64,000 nucleotides of DNA from UBA10906 sp049296695 (GTDB lineage Bacteria > Pseudomonadota > Gammaproteobacteria > Methylococcales > Methylomonadaceae): assembly GCA_049296695.1 (NCBI GenBank), contig JBAQSX010000179.1, positions 20,577 through 84,576 of the forward strand. Direction: 5' to 3'. The notes below the pieces were generated by a model. The model was not told the DNA's origin. It searched no databases and saw only the letters and a program-made list of their open reading frames with translations. The position numbers and the translations under genes were made by a program. The stretch's first letter is position 1, and each line of letters starts with the position of its first letter. This document shows positions 1-8,399 of the stretch, in pieces.

Positions 1-23
1 CAAAATACACAGTTTTCACTCAT
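1..23 (-). CDS. start of a probable YgiT-type zinc-finger protein (partial)
   Basis: Three bases beyond the stop of the DUF4258 pseudogene an ATG opens a frame reading MSENCVF before the window edge cuts it. YgiT-type (MqsA-like) zinc-finger genes commonly follow DUF4258 genes, and such proteins start with a Cys-x-x-Cys knuckle near residue 5, which this fits. Only seven codons are visible, so the call rests mainly on context. Confidence 0.3.
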
Positions 24-25
24 TA

Positions 26-330
26 TTAATTACCGCGCTCATAAGGATTTTTAAATTTTGGTGGTGTTGGAATATAGACCGTAATAATAACTAGAGTCTG
101 CCCCATATAACCACAAACGCAATGAATTGGAATACCATTGTCATTAAAAACCGCCACTAAACAACTCCTATAGTGTCCCGTGTCATTATACTGCTCAATA
201 TGCGTCCATTAAGTAATGCTTGGGCAATATCTACTAAACTTAAATTATCGTTTTGACGTTCTTGGTCGGCGTGGCGTGAATAACGATAATTATTGTGCTT
301 TACTGCTTGCTTTATCCAATCTATATCCAT
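26..330 (-). pseudogene. DUF4258 family protein, frameshifted
   Basis: Reading leftward from the ATG at 330 gives MDIDWIKQAVKHNNYRYSRH, then ADQERQNDNLSLVDIAQALL. After NGRIL, near position 198, the frame breaks; one added base restores EQYNDTGHYRSCLVAVFNDN, then GIPIHCVCGYMGQTLVIITV and a short tail to the stop at 26. The pattern (R-x-S-x-H-A-x-x-R near the start, GYRS-like and H-x-V-x-x-x core, and TVY-P at the end) is that of DUF4258 proteins, probable toxins paired with YgiT-type zinc-finger proteins. Restored length is about 101 residues, normal for the family. A single-base deletion is the simplest explanation; a sequencing error cannot be excluded. Confidence 0.7.
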
Positions 331-364
331 TTTAAAACATTCAATTTAACAATTAATTTTAATG

Positions 365-450
365 TTTTCTTCGCCCGACTAAAACTATTTCCCAATTTAA
401 ATAGCTTAATAATTTTCAGCATCACTATTTAATGAATAGCCTTTAGGTAG
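365..450 (-). pseudogene. decayed copy of the 3' end of hpnG
   Basis: The stretch TCTTCGCCCGACTAAAACTA and the following blocks match, in the same orientation and order, the last part of hpnG at about 2468-2606, with internal deletions. Shared blocks include CTTAATAATTTT, ATCACTATT-AATGAATA and CTTTAGG. It therefore forms a broken direct repeat around the two genes between 603 and 2422. It has no open frame of its own. Confidence 0.7.
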
Positions 451-494
451 GTCTATATTATTTTATGCATAAAATCACTAAAAAAATTCATTAG

Positions 495-599
495 ACTTGT
501 TGCATCAGAAAAGATAATTATTTTGATAATCAAAGGCGTACAAAACTAGATTTGTACTCTAGCATATAATCAATCGGTTAAAACTATGTTGCAACAAGT
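495..599. repeat. nested inverted repeat, outer ACTTGTTGCA
   Basis: The outer arms ACTTGTTGCA (495-504) and TGCAACAAGT (590-599) enclose an inner palindrome at 538-557 of the GTACAAA...TTTGTAC type. The same inner palindrome type is found across the window inside other outer repeats. The right arm lies just beyond the stop of the formyltransferase gene. Confidence 0.7.
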
Positions 600-602
600 T
601 TA

Positions 603-1442
603 TTATTTAATGGAAGTGTCTAAATTTATAAGCCTCATTTTTCTAGGACTTTTTAAAAGAACCGAATTAGGATTGAATTTAAAAATAAAATTTATTAATC
701 CTAGTAACATTTTATTAAACGTCCATTGTTTTGATAAATAAAGGTTTCCTTTATCAATTTCATTTTGATTAATATTAGGCAAATTTGCACCAGTATTGAA
801 ATACAAGACGCTCCTAATATATAAGTCATGGGCATGTTCCATAACATTAATATGAAGTTGACTAAGTGATTCTTTCCCTGAAAGCGGTGTTCTTTCGGTG
901 CTTATAATATGGCCACTATCTATGCCTTTATCAATCCACATAATAGTATTGCCAATATAGTCAAAATTACCCGTACTAAGACACCAGTTTGTACAATTAG
1001 GGCCGCCTTTTACATAAGGTGAAATACCAGTATGTAAATTCATTATTTTTGCTAGTTGATTAATTCTGGTAATACTTGTGTCTTTTAATAAGTTTGTACC
1101 AGATATTAACACCAAGTCTGGACGAATCTCTTCAATATAGTTAAGCAATTCCAGTGAATTAACATTGTCGCTTAAAAAAGGCGTTATCGGAAAATTGGGA
1201 TAATTTTTTTCATAGTAATTTAACATGGCAAACCATGCTATTCTAAAAGGCAAGCCAATGCTAATAGATGTTATTTTTTGCTTAAATGCCAAAACTTTGT
1301 GAATAAAACCTGTTTTTTTAGGCATTTGAAATTGAATTACAGCAATATTGGATAATACACCACGTTCAAATAATTTATTGGCTAAAGCTTTTTGATTACT
1401 TTGATTATTACAAATAAGTAATATTTTTTTTACACTTTCCAT
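603..1442 (-). CDS. formyltransferase family protein
   Basis: This is a probable N10-formyltetrahydrofolate-dependent formyltransferase of 279 residues, of the GART/Fmt fold. The catalytic triad of the family is visible: Asn135 and His137 in NLHTGISPYVKGG, and Asp175 in IDSGHII. It lacks the C-terminal domain of methionyl-tRNA formyltransferase, and the first 95 residues match no substrate-specific family I recognise. It overlaps the upstream deacetylase gene by 13 bases, so the two are probably translated together. Such enzymes often formylate amino sugars of surface polysaccharides, and a deacetylase next door would supply a free amine; that substrate is an inference. The family call is secure, the substrate unknown. 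Confidence 0.8.
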   Translation of the reverse strand: MESVKKILLICNNQSNQKALANKLFERGVLSNIAVIQFQMPKKTGFIHKVLAFKQKITSISIGLPFRIAWFAMLNYYEKNYPNFPITPFLSDNVNSLELLNYIEEIRPDLVLISGTNLLKDTSITRINQLAKIMNLHTGISPYVKGGPNCTNWCLSTGNFDYIGNTIMWIDKGIDSGHIISTERTPLSGKESLSQLHINVMEHAHDLYIRSVLYFNTGANLPNINQNEIDKGNLYLSKQWTFNKMLLGLINFIFKFNPNSVLLKSPRKMRLINLDTSIK

Positions 1443-2422
1443 TTCATACCGCCTAATGAATTAAAATAGACTTCAGCTATATTATTTGCGTGAAAGCCAA
1501 AACGGGAATAAGTTTTTGTATGTGTATTGGTATTAAATTTATTTTCTACCAACAAAATAGTTTGATAATTTGATTGCTCTATAATTTCGCGTTGTTCTTT
1601 GGTAAATTCCCCATTTGGAAAAGCGTAAATTTCTGCTGGTCTATTTAATTTTTTTATAAAATACTCGTTACAGGATATTAAATCCTTTTCAAAGTATTCT
1701 TTTGTTTCATAAGCCATACTGGCATGATAAAACGAATGCACACCAATTTCATGTGTATCAATGAGTTCTTGTATATCATAAATAGACATCATTTCAGTGA
1801 TTTTAAATTCTTTAAAATTGTAAAACTGTGGCATCAGATATTCGCTTAATTTATTTTGTTGTTGCATCGGTCTATTTTTTAAAAATTTCGATACCAAAAA
1901 TCCAAATTTCAAACGATTGTTTATTTGATGATAGGATAAATTAAAATCGGGTATATCTAACTTTAATAATAAAGATTCGGGAGCTTTACCAATAAAATCT
2001 TGTGCAATAACATTTAGAGGTGGTAGTTGCTTTTCTATACAATAGGGAATAATATTTTGGTTGACTGTTATTTTATGCTTTTCCAAAATAGGAACAGCTA
2101 TATCAATAAAGTCTTTATAGCCATCATCAAAACTTAAAATTAATTTTGGACGCTGATTTTTTGTAGCGTTATGTCGTAATGATTCAAAACTGATAATATC
2201 AAAATTTTTCTTTATAAAAATTAACAGTTCTTCAAATAAATGGGGCGAAAGCGGTGGATAAGAACTTGAATCAAATTCTGCGACACGATGAAGATTTAAT
2301 ATTGTCAAAGCATTATATTTCTTAATGAAGTCTAATTTTCTTTTTAGCACTAATTCATTACTTAGTATATTAATAATGGCTGTTTTTGCTATTTTTTTTA
2401 TTTCTTCATTAAAGCTATTCAT
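1430..2422 (-). CDS. polysaccharide deacetylase (NodB homology)
   Basis: This 330-residue protein has the NodB-type carbohydrate esterase motifs: LSFDDGYKDF with Asp99 and Asp100 (general base and metal ligand), and H229-S-F-Y-H233 as the two zinc histidines. These enzymes remove N- or O-acetyl groups from glycans. No convincing signal peptide is seen, so a cytoplasmic or peripheral location is likely. Its ATG overlaps the stop of hpnG by four bases (ATGA), which suggests translational coupling to hopanoid synthesis. It is unlike HpnK, the YdjC-type deacetylase of known hopanoid side-chain pathways, so a direct role in hopanoid glycosylation is only a possibility. Confidence 0.82.
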   Translation of the reverse strand: MNSFNEEIKKIAKTAIINILSNELVLKRKLDFIKKYNALTILNLHRVAEFDSSSYPPLSPHLFEELLIFIKKNFDIISFESLRHNATKNQRPKLILSFDDGYKDFIDIAVPILEKHKITVNQNIIPYCIEKQLPPLNVIAQDFIGKAPESLLLKLDIPDFNLSYHQINNRLKFGFLVSKFLKNRPMQQQNKLSEYLMPQFYNFKEFKITEMMSIYDIQELIDTHEIGVHSFYHASMAYETKEYFEKDLISCNEYFIKKLNRPAEIYAFPNGEFTKEQREIIEQSNYQTILLVENKFNTNTHTKTYSRFGFHANNIAEVYFNSLGGMKWKV

Positions 2423-3123
2423 CGAAATTCTCCAATATTATTAATCTTTGCAATCACTAATAAACTCTTCTTCGCCCGACTAAAACTATTCCCCAATTTT
2501 ATTAATTTACTAATTTCATTAGGATGTCTTAATAAGTAACTTAATAATTTTAGTAACTGCACTTCACCATCACTATTCAATGAATAACTCACCGCTTTAG
2601 GCAAAGCCATTGTTGCAGTATCAGCAATCACGCGAATGGCTAAAAAAGGGATATTATTATTTCGCGCCACTTCAGCAATTGCATAACTTTCCATATCCAA
2701 AGCAATAGCCTTTGTGTTTTCAAATAAATGCTGTTTTTCTGAGCAAGTATTAATTAACACTTTACTGCTGAGTAACTCGCCATGATGCACAGTTAATTTA
2801 TCAGCTAATAAATGATTAACGCTATTATGCCACGCATTATTAATACGAATACTGGGATTGTCTAAAGAAATAATAGCCGTGGCTAAAACTAAATCGCCTG
2901 ATTTTAATTTAGGATTTAAAGCGGCGGCGCAACCCCAACTAATAAGCTGAGTCGCGCCAGAGGAGAGGAGCAGATTTGCGGCAGAGCGGGCATTGTTGTC
3001 GCCCGCGCCTGAGTAGGTGATAAGAGTTGTTTCGTTAAGTTTGCTAACTTGCCCTTTGACAAGGCGTTGCTGGGTTAGCGTGGGTAATTCTTCGCGCAGG
3101 GCGACAACAATGCCTGTCAACAC
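2419..3123 (-). CDS. hpnG: hopanoid-associated phosphorylase/nucleosidase HpnG
   Basis: HpnG removes adenine from adenosylhopane to give a ribosylhopane, the second side-chain step after HpnH. The 234-residue protein has the PNP/UDP phosphorylase fold, with the glycine-rich YSGAGDNNARSAA at about 37-50, SWGCAAAL, and the ALDMESYAIAEVA substrate motif at about 142-154. The start is GTG, two bases after the stop of the cyclase gene, so it is read in the same transcript as shc. A decayed duplicate of its last third lies at 365-450. The call rests on family motifs and on its place beside shc. Confidence 0.85.
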   Translation of the reverse strand: MLTGIVVALREELPTLTQQRLVKGQVSKLNETTLITYSGAGDNNARSAANLLLSSGATQLISWGCAAALNPKLKSGDLVLATAIISLDNPSIRINNAWHNSVNHLLADKLTVHHGELLSSKVLINTCSEKQHLFENTKAIALDMESYAIAEVARNNNIPFLAIRVIADTATMALPKAVSYSLNSDGEVQLLKLLSYLLRHPNEISKLIKLGNSFSRAKKSLLVIAKINNIGEFR

Positions 3124-3125
3124 GG

Positions 3126-5138
3126 TTAAACTGTGGGCAGAGAACGTTTAACACCTGCCATTTCATTGCGATACCGCGCTAATGTCCACAGCGGAAAGAA
3201 TTTATCATAGCCGTGATATTTCAAATAAAACACGCGTGGGAAACCGGGCGCGGTGAAACATTTGTCATGCCACACGCCATCGGCTTGTTGGGCGTGGAGA
3301 ATAAAATCAATCCCTGCTTTGACTTCAGGGCTATGCGCTTCACCTGCCGCCATTAATGCCAGCAATGCCCACGCGGTTTGAAAGGCGGTGCTGACTTTAT
3401 ATGTGCCGCGTTGGCTGTCATCGTGGTAGCTGAAATTATCTTCACCCCAGCCGCCGTCAGCGCGTTGCACACTTTTCAGCCATGCGACTGCTTTAGTGTA
3501 CAGCGGGTCAGTTTTGGGCAGACTGGTTTGTTCTAAGCCCAATAACACCGACCAAGTGCCGTAAATATAGTTAGTCCCCCAACGTCCAAACCATGAGCCA
3601 TCGGCTTCTTGCTCAGTGCGTAAATACTGCAAAGTGCGTTCTAAAGCGGGTAAATACTCATCGTGGTTTTGAGCCACTCTTGCCATAAGCATCGCGCAAC
3701 GCGCACTCACGTCAGCAGTCGGCGGGTCTAATAACGCGCCGTGGTCAGCGAAGGGAATTTCGTTTAAGTAGTAATAAGTGTTATCAACGTCAAACGCGCC
3801 ATAACCGCCGTTTTTAGACTGCATGTCCACCACCCAACGGGTGGCTCGATGAATCGATTCTTGCAACTGCGGCAATTCTGAATCCGCCATAGCAAAACCG
3901 ACAATCGCGGTATCGTCAACGTCAGGATAATGTGGATTGGCGAATTGAAATGCCCAACCGCCACCTTGCACGTTAGGACGGCTAATGCGCCAATCACCCG
4001 CTTCATCGGATAATTGTTTGCTTTTTAACCAATCGTAAGCTCTAGTCAATGCTTTGCTAGTATGCGCGTGTTCTAAGGCTTGTTTGCCTTTGCTGTTATC
4101 GCCTTTATCAGTTTCTTGCAACGCTAAGGCGGCAAGTGCCGTGTCCCAAATCGGTGATAAACAAGGCTGGCAATAAGCATCGTTTTCATTAATCACTAAT
4201 AATTTATCAATAGCTTTGCGAGCGGTTACTACATATTCATGGTTTTTATCAAAACCTAATAATAATAACGATTGATAAGCACTGACCATCGCGGGAAAAA
4301 TCGCGCCTAAACCATCTTCACCATTTAAACGCTCAATAATCCATTCTTGGGCTTTTAAAATCGCTTTATCGCGCATTTTATTAGGAATTAATGGACGCGT
4401 TTTTCTACCCAATATATCCAAACCTAAAAAGATTTTATTTAATAAAGTCCGTTCAGGAAAATAATGTTGTTCTTTATCAGGATGGATTAAAAATAATTCT
4501 AAAATATCAACTTTATGCGGATTTTTAGCAGTTGCTTTTAAAGTGCATAAAATAAATAAAGGTACCATTACCGTTCTTGACCAATAGGATACTTTATCTA
4601 AATGAAAGGGAAACCATTTAGGAAATAACATAATTTCCACTGGAATATAAGGCACACCGCGCCAAGGTAATTGCTCAAATATCGCTAAGGTAATACGCGT
4701 AAATACATTGGCTTTAGCAGCACCGCCTTGGCTTAATATATAGTCGCGTAATTTAACCATGTGAGGGGCATTAATAGCATCGCCTGCCATTTTTAACGCG
4801 TAATAGACTTTAACACTGCAACTAATATCGCCTTCGCCGCCTGTATATAAGGGATAACTGCCATCTTTTGACTGACGCGAACGCAAATAAACCGCCATTT
4901 TCGCTTGCAATGGCTCATCGATTTCGCCCAAATAGTGCATCATCATGATGTATTCAGAAGGGATTGTACAATCGGCTTCTAATTCAAAAACCCAATAACC
5001 GTCTTTGTCTTGCAAACTTAATAAATGCTCACGCGCCCGACTAATAGCTTTATCGAGATTGTAAGCGTTAGAATGAATAGCCGTTGCGGAACTCGGTGCA
5101 TGGCTAGTATATTTTTCAATGCTTGCATCGGTAAACAT
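3126..5138 (-). CDS. shc: squalene-hopene cyclase
   Basis: The enzyme cyclises squalene to hopene/hopanol at the inner membrane. The protein has 670 residues, typical of the family. The catalytic acid motif DVDDTA is at 406-411, and several QW repeats are seen (for example QSKDGSYPLY, QADGVWHD, QRADGGWGEDNF, QEADGSWFGRWG). The lipid-facing N-terminal half carries hydrophobic stretches near 160-200. It is preceded six bases upstream by squalene synthase and followed at once by hpnG, giving an operon ordered substrate synthesis, cyclisation, side-chain processing. Base composition in the 3' part is less AT-rich than in the two genes at 603-2422. Confidence 0.97.
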   Translation of the reverse strand: MFTDASIEKYTSHAPSSATAIHSNAYNLDKAISRAREHLLSLQDKDGYWVFELEADCTIPSEYIMMMHYLGEIDEPLQAKMAVYLRSRQSKDGSYPLYTGGEGDISCSVKVYYALKMAGDAINAPHMVKLRDYILSQGGAAKANVFTRITLAIFEQLPWRGVPYIPVEIMLFPKWFPFHLDKVSYWSRTVMVPLFILCTLKATAKNPHKVDILELFLIHPDKEQHYFPERTLLNKIFLGLDILGRKTRPLIPNKMRDKAILKAQEWIIERLNGEDGLGAIFPAMVSAYQSLLLLGFDKNHEYVVTARKAIDKLLVINENDAYCQPCLSPIWDTALAALALQETDKGDNSKGKQALEHAHTSKALTRAYDWLKSKQLSDEAGDWRISRPNVQGGGWAFQFANPHYPDVDDTAIVGFAMADSELPQLQESIHRATRWVVDMQSKNGGYGAFDVDNTYYYLNEIPFADHGALLDPPTADVSARCAMLMARVAQNHDEYLPALERTLQYLRTEQEADGSWFGRWGTNYIYGTWSVLLGLEQTSLPKTDPLYTKAVAWLKSVQRADGGWGEDNFSYHDDSQRGTYKVSTAFQTAWALLALMAAGEAHSPEVKAGIDFILHAQQADGVWHDKCFTAPGFPRVFYLKYHGYDKFFPLWTLARYRNEMAGVKRSLPTV

Positions 5139-5143
5139 AATGA

Positions 5144-6229
5144 TTATTCCTTAATAGTTTTAACGTACTGCCAATCGTTAGTTTTTAAACTACGACTGTT
5201 AAGCGTAAATAATAAATGTAATAAGCCATTAGAGCGGCTAGTAATTTTAGTTAAGGCAATAACGCTTTTAACGCTATTGCGGCTAATTTTGACTTGATTA
5301 GACTCAGTAAAACCTAAATTTTGTTTTATTTTTTTCAAGGTTAATACTGCCATCCCTAATGCCCATAAACAAAATAATCGAATGCCGTTTTCAGAACTAG
5401 GGATTAATAAGGTATAACGCAAGGCATTATGTAAATGTTCTTGGGCAATACTGATTAAATGACTCAAACCTAAACGAAATTGTTCGTTATTATTGTCGGG
5501 GGTTAATTGTTTTAAATCAAAACCCACTTCGGTAAATATATCTTGTGGCAACCAACACACCCCGCGTCCTGCATCGTCCCATATATCTTTTAAGATATTG
5601 GTCATTTGCAAACCTTGTCCAAACGATACTGATAATTTGAGCATTTCTGCGCGATTCGCGGCAATGTCAGGCGAATAATGACAGAATAATTTGCAGAGCA
5701 TTTCACCCACGCAACCTGCAACGTAATAACAGTAATCGTCCATATCGCTCAAGGTTGCCAACCCTGAATGCAGGTCTTGGGCTTGAAACTTAGGCATTCC
5801 TTGCGCCATAGTGGTTACGCAAGCCACTAAGGCTTCAATTTGCGCGGGTTCAAAGCTGTGCATAATGGCAATCACGCGCGGCAACACATGAATTAAGCAA
5901 TGCTCAGCAGGTATGGTTTGCGCTGATAATAACGGTGCGAGTTCTAAAGCAAACATTTCCGCGTGTTCACCCGATGTTGCCACTTCAATAAAGCCCACGC
6001 AAAAATAGGATTTTTGCTCAGGCGATAGTGCCACTTCATCTTCTATAGTATCGATTATGCGACAGAGCAAATACGCATTAGCCACCACACTAAAGAGTTG
6101 CGCGGGTAATTGCGGAATGGTTAGCGCGAAAGTTCTAGATACCCCTGCTAATAATGCCGCCTGAAAATCATCATCATTCAAAGCGTTTAGCGATTTAGGA
6201 TTATCCAGTGATACTTGCGGTGCGTTCAT
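5144..6229 (-). CDS. sqs: squalene synthase (farnesyl-diphosphate farnesyltransferase)
   Basis: The protein joins two farnesyl diphosphates to give squalene, the substrate of the cyclase next to it. Both Asp-rich Mg-diphosphate motifs are seen: DTIEDE at 60-65 and DIWDD at 215-219, with GVSRTFALTIPQLP near 29-42. The pattern resembles the single-enzyme squalene synthases of Methylococcus-type bacteria rather than the shorter HpnC/HpnD pair, and at 361 residues it is longer than those. The frame is open upstream to 6388, but MNAPQVS is chosen because the earlier 53 residues are low-quality and family similarity begins after it. No hpnC, hpnD or hpnE is present nearby, consistent with a one-step route. 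Confidence 0.85.
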   Translation of the reverse strand: MNAPQVSLDNPKSLNALNDDDFQAALLAGVSRTFALTIPQLPAQLFSVVANAYLLCRIIDTIEDEVALSPEQKSYFCVGFIEVATSGEHAEMFALELAPLLSAQTIPAEHCLIHVLPRVIAIMHSFEPAQIEALVACVTTMAQGMPKFQAQDLHSGLATLSDMDDYCYYVAGCVGEMLCKLFCHYSPDIAANRAEMLKLSVSFGQGLQMTNILKDIWDDAGRGVCWLPQDIFTEVGFDLKQLTPDNNNEQFRLGLSHLISIAQEHLHNALRYTLLIPSSENGIRLFCLWALGMAVLTLKKIKQNLGFTESNQVKISRNSVKSVIALTKITSRSNGLLHLLFTLNSRSLKTNDWQYVKTIKE

Positions 6230-6594
6230 AGGCTTTAATAACTCAACTTTAGTTAAGAATAATAATAGACGCTTTGTTGGATTTTTGCAAAGACATGTTG
6301 TTTTGTTACCAAAATCACAGGCGAGTGTTGTATTTTTACAAATGCGTGTAAAATTATAGAACACATCTGGTGTTATTTTAGGGTGCAACTTAAGGCAAGC
6401 TCATGGAATGCAAAGACCTTGAAAAGCAAGTGCTTTAGAGACTAACGATTAAGCGGTTATTTATCCGCAATAGCCTTGTCGTTTTTTCACAACAAAGCCT
6501 TCACTAACACGACCATGTTTTAGCGCATTCTTTAGAATGTTTTTTATTATTTCACGCAACAGCCACAGTCTGTAGCGACCATTTGGAGTCAATC
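6230..6594. promoter_or_regulatory. divergent intergenic region between sqs and hpnH
   Basis: This 365-base gap separates the two divergent hopanoid transcription units and must hold promoters for both. The squalene synthase frame stays open to 6388 without clear coding quality. I could not identify a specific operator or a confident -35/-10 pair. A GGAG at 6585-6588 is the ribosome binding site of hpnH. Confidence 0.5.
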
Positions 6595-7695
6595 ATGGGT
6601 GTTCCACTGCGCCAGCAATTCACCGTCGGTAAATATTTATTAACGCAAAAACTCAAAGGCGTAAAAAAATACCCTTTAGTGTTAATGTTAGAACCCTTGT
6701 TTCGTTGTAATTTAGAATGCGCGGGTTGCGGTAAAATTGATTATCCTGACGATATTTTAGATAAACGCTTATCGTTTGAAGAATGTATGCAGGCCGTTGA
6801 TGAATGTAACGCGCCTATGGTTTCCATTCCGGGCGGCGAGCCATTAATTCATAAAGAAATGCCGCAAATTGTGGCGGGCATTATTGCCAGAAAGAAATAC
6901 GTTTATTTATGTACTAATGCTTTATTATTAAAAAAACGCATCGGTGATTATACCCCATCACCTTATTTAACTTTTTCAGTGCATTTAGATGGCATGAAAG
7001 AGCGTCATGACGCTTCTGTGTGTCAAGAAGGGGTATTTGAACGAGCCGTAGAAGCCATTAAATTAGCTTTAGATAAAGGTTTTAGAGTCACTGTTAATTG
7101 CACCTTATTTCAAGGAGAAACCGCGCCAGAAGTAGCCGAATTTTTAGATTATGTGATGGAATTAGGTGTTGAAGGTGTCACTATCGCTCCTGGTTTTAGT
7201 TATGAACGCGCTCCGCAACAAGACGTGTTTATTAAGGGCAAAGATATTAAAGAATTATTCCGTGGCATTTTTAAAATTGGCAAAAACCGCAAATGGAAAT
7301 TAAATCATTCCTCATTATATTTAGATTTTCTTGCGGGTAATCAAAATTATAATTGTACGCCTTGGGGCAATCCCACTCGTAATGTTTTTGGTTGGCAAAA
7401 ACCCTGTTATCTATTAGCCGATGAAGGTAATGCGGCCAGTTTTCAAGAGTTATTAGATACCACGCCGTGGGATAAATACGGTAATGTCAATAATCCTAAA
7501 TGTGCCAGTTGTATGGCGCATTGTGGTTATGAAGCCACAGCTGTTGAAGATATGTTAAAAAATCCATTAAAAGGTTTATTACTGAGTCTGCGTGGTATTA
7601 AAACTGAAGGCGATTTTGTACCAGAACCCGCGCCCAGCTATGAAAATGAAAAACCAGCTTCGACTTTGTCAGGTATTCCAATTAGAGTAGAATAA
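6595..7695 (+). CDS. hpnH: adenosylhopane synthase HpnH (radical SAM)
   Basis: HpnH attaches a 5'-deoxyadenosyl group to hopene, the first step of C35 hopanoid side-chain synthesis. The radical SAM cluster motif is CNLECAGC (Cys38, Cys42, Cys45), followed by the SAM-contacting SIPGGEPL. A C-terminal cysteine set (CTPW, PCYLL, CASCMAHCGYEA) matches the family. The ATG at 6595 has GGAG seven bases upstream; an in-frame TTG at 6583 lies upstream of this site and is less likely. It is divergent from sqs-shc-hpnG and is followed by a good terminator, so it is probably its own transcript, with hpnM-mlaA downstream. Confidence 0.95.
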   Translation: MGVPLRQQFTVGKYLLTQKLKGVKKYPLVLMLEPLFRCNLECAGCGKIDYPDDILDKRLSFEECMQAVDECNAPMVSIPGGEPLIHKEMPQIVAGIIARKKYVYLCTNALLLKKRIGDYTPSPYLTFSVHLDGMKERHDASVCQEGVFERAVEAIKLALDKGFRVTVNCTLFQGETAPEVAEFLDYVMELGVEGVTIAPGFSYERAPQQDVFIKGKDIKELFRGIFKIGKNRKWKLNHSSLYLDFLAGNQNYNCTPWGNPTRNVFGWQKPCYLLADEGNAASFQELLDTTPWDKYGNVNNPKCASCMAHCGYEATAVEDMLKNPLKGLLLSLRGIKTEGDFVPEPAPSYENEKPASTLSGIPIRVE

Positions 7696-7702
7696 GTTTG
7701 AT

Positions 7703-7736
7703 AACCTGATAGATTTAAAAACCTATCAGGTTTTTT
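7703..7736 (+). terminator. intrinsic terminator after hpnH
   Basis: A 10-bp stem (AACCTGATAG / CTATCAGGTT) with a 10-base loop runs straight into TTTTTT. It lies 8 bases after the hpnH stop. Confidence 0.8.
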
Positions 7737-7776
7737 CTTGCTCTATTAAAAACAAAAACAACAAAGGTTTTTATTT

Positions 7777-8388
7777 ATGAAATTAAAACAATTTAAAAAG
7801 TTAATCGTATTTATTGGTACTTTATTAATCACAAGTTACGCGTTTGCTAAAGACGAAACCAGTGCTAAAGAAGTGGTTAGTCATTTTCATGAGCAACTCA
7901 TTGAAGTCATGAAAGAAGGCAAGCAATTAGGCTATGAAGGGCGTTATAAAAAACTGTATGAGCCTATTAATGATAGTCATGACTTGGCTAAAATTGCGCG
8001 AATTGTGGTGGGTAAAGACGGTGAAAAATTATCTGAAACGCAACAACAACAGTTAATTGATGTATTCACTAAATTAAGTGTGGCTTCTTATGCGCATAAT
8101 TTTAAAGATTATAGTGGTGAGAGTTTTGCTATTGATTCCGAAGAAGAAACCGCGCGGGGCGGTAAAGTGGTTCACGCCCATTTGAGCATTCCTAATGAAA
8201 AGGAAGTGAAATTTGATTATATGCTCAAAGAAAAAGGTACAAGCTGGCGGATTATCAATATAATTGCCAATGGTGTAAGCGATTTAGCTTTAAAACGCTC
8301 CGAATACACTAGCATTTTAGAACGCGAAGGCTTTGATGCCTTAATCGCTAAAATTAACGAGAAAATAGAAAATTATTCAAAACTATAG
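7777..8388 (+). CDS. hpnM: MlaC/Ttg2D-like periplasmic lipid carrier, HpnM type
   Basis: A 203-residue protein with a signal peptide (KKLIVFIGTLLITSYAFA, cut before KDE) and the MlaC/Tol_Tol_Ttg2 fold pattern (YKKLYEPINDSHDLAKIARI, then LSETQQQQLIDVFTKLSVASYAHNF shortened across the motif). MlaC proteins shuttle phospholipids between inner and outer membrane. In hopanoid clusters the paralogue is called HpnM. With mlaA 11 bases downstream it likely forms a lipid-transfer pair; mlaBDEF are not in the window. Whether the cargo is hopanoid or phospholipid cannot be told from sequence. Confidence 0.82.
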   Translation: MKLKQFKKLIVFIGTLLITSYAFAKDETSAKEVVSHFHEQLIEVMKEGKQLGYEGRYKKLYEPINDSHDLAKIARIVVGKDGEKLSETQQQQLIDVFTKLSVASYAHNFKDYSGESFAIDSEEETARGGKVVHAHLSIPNEKEVKFDYMLKEKGTSWRIINIIANGVSDLALKRSEYTSILEREGFDALIAKINEKIENYSKL

Positions 8389-8399
8389 GTTTTATAGCA

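Noticed and set aside
6230..6388. N-terminal extension of squalene synthase
   Set aside because: The frame is open but the residues are unlike the family, and similarity begins after MNAPQVS.
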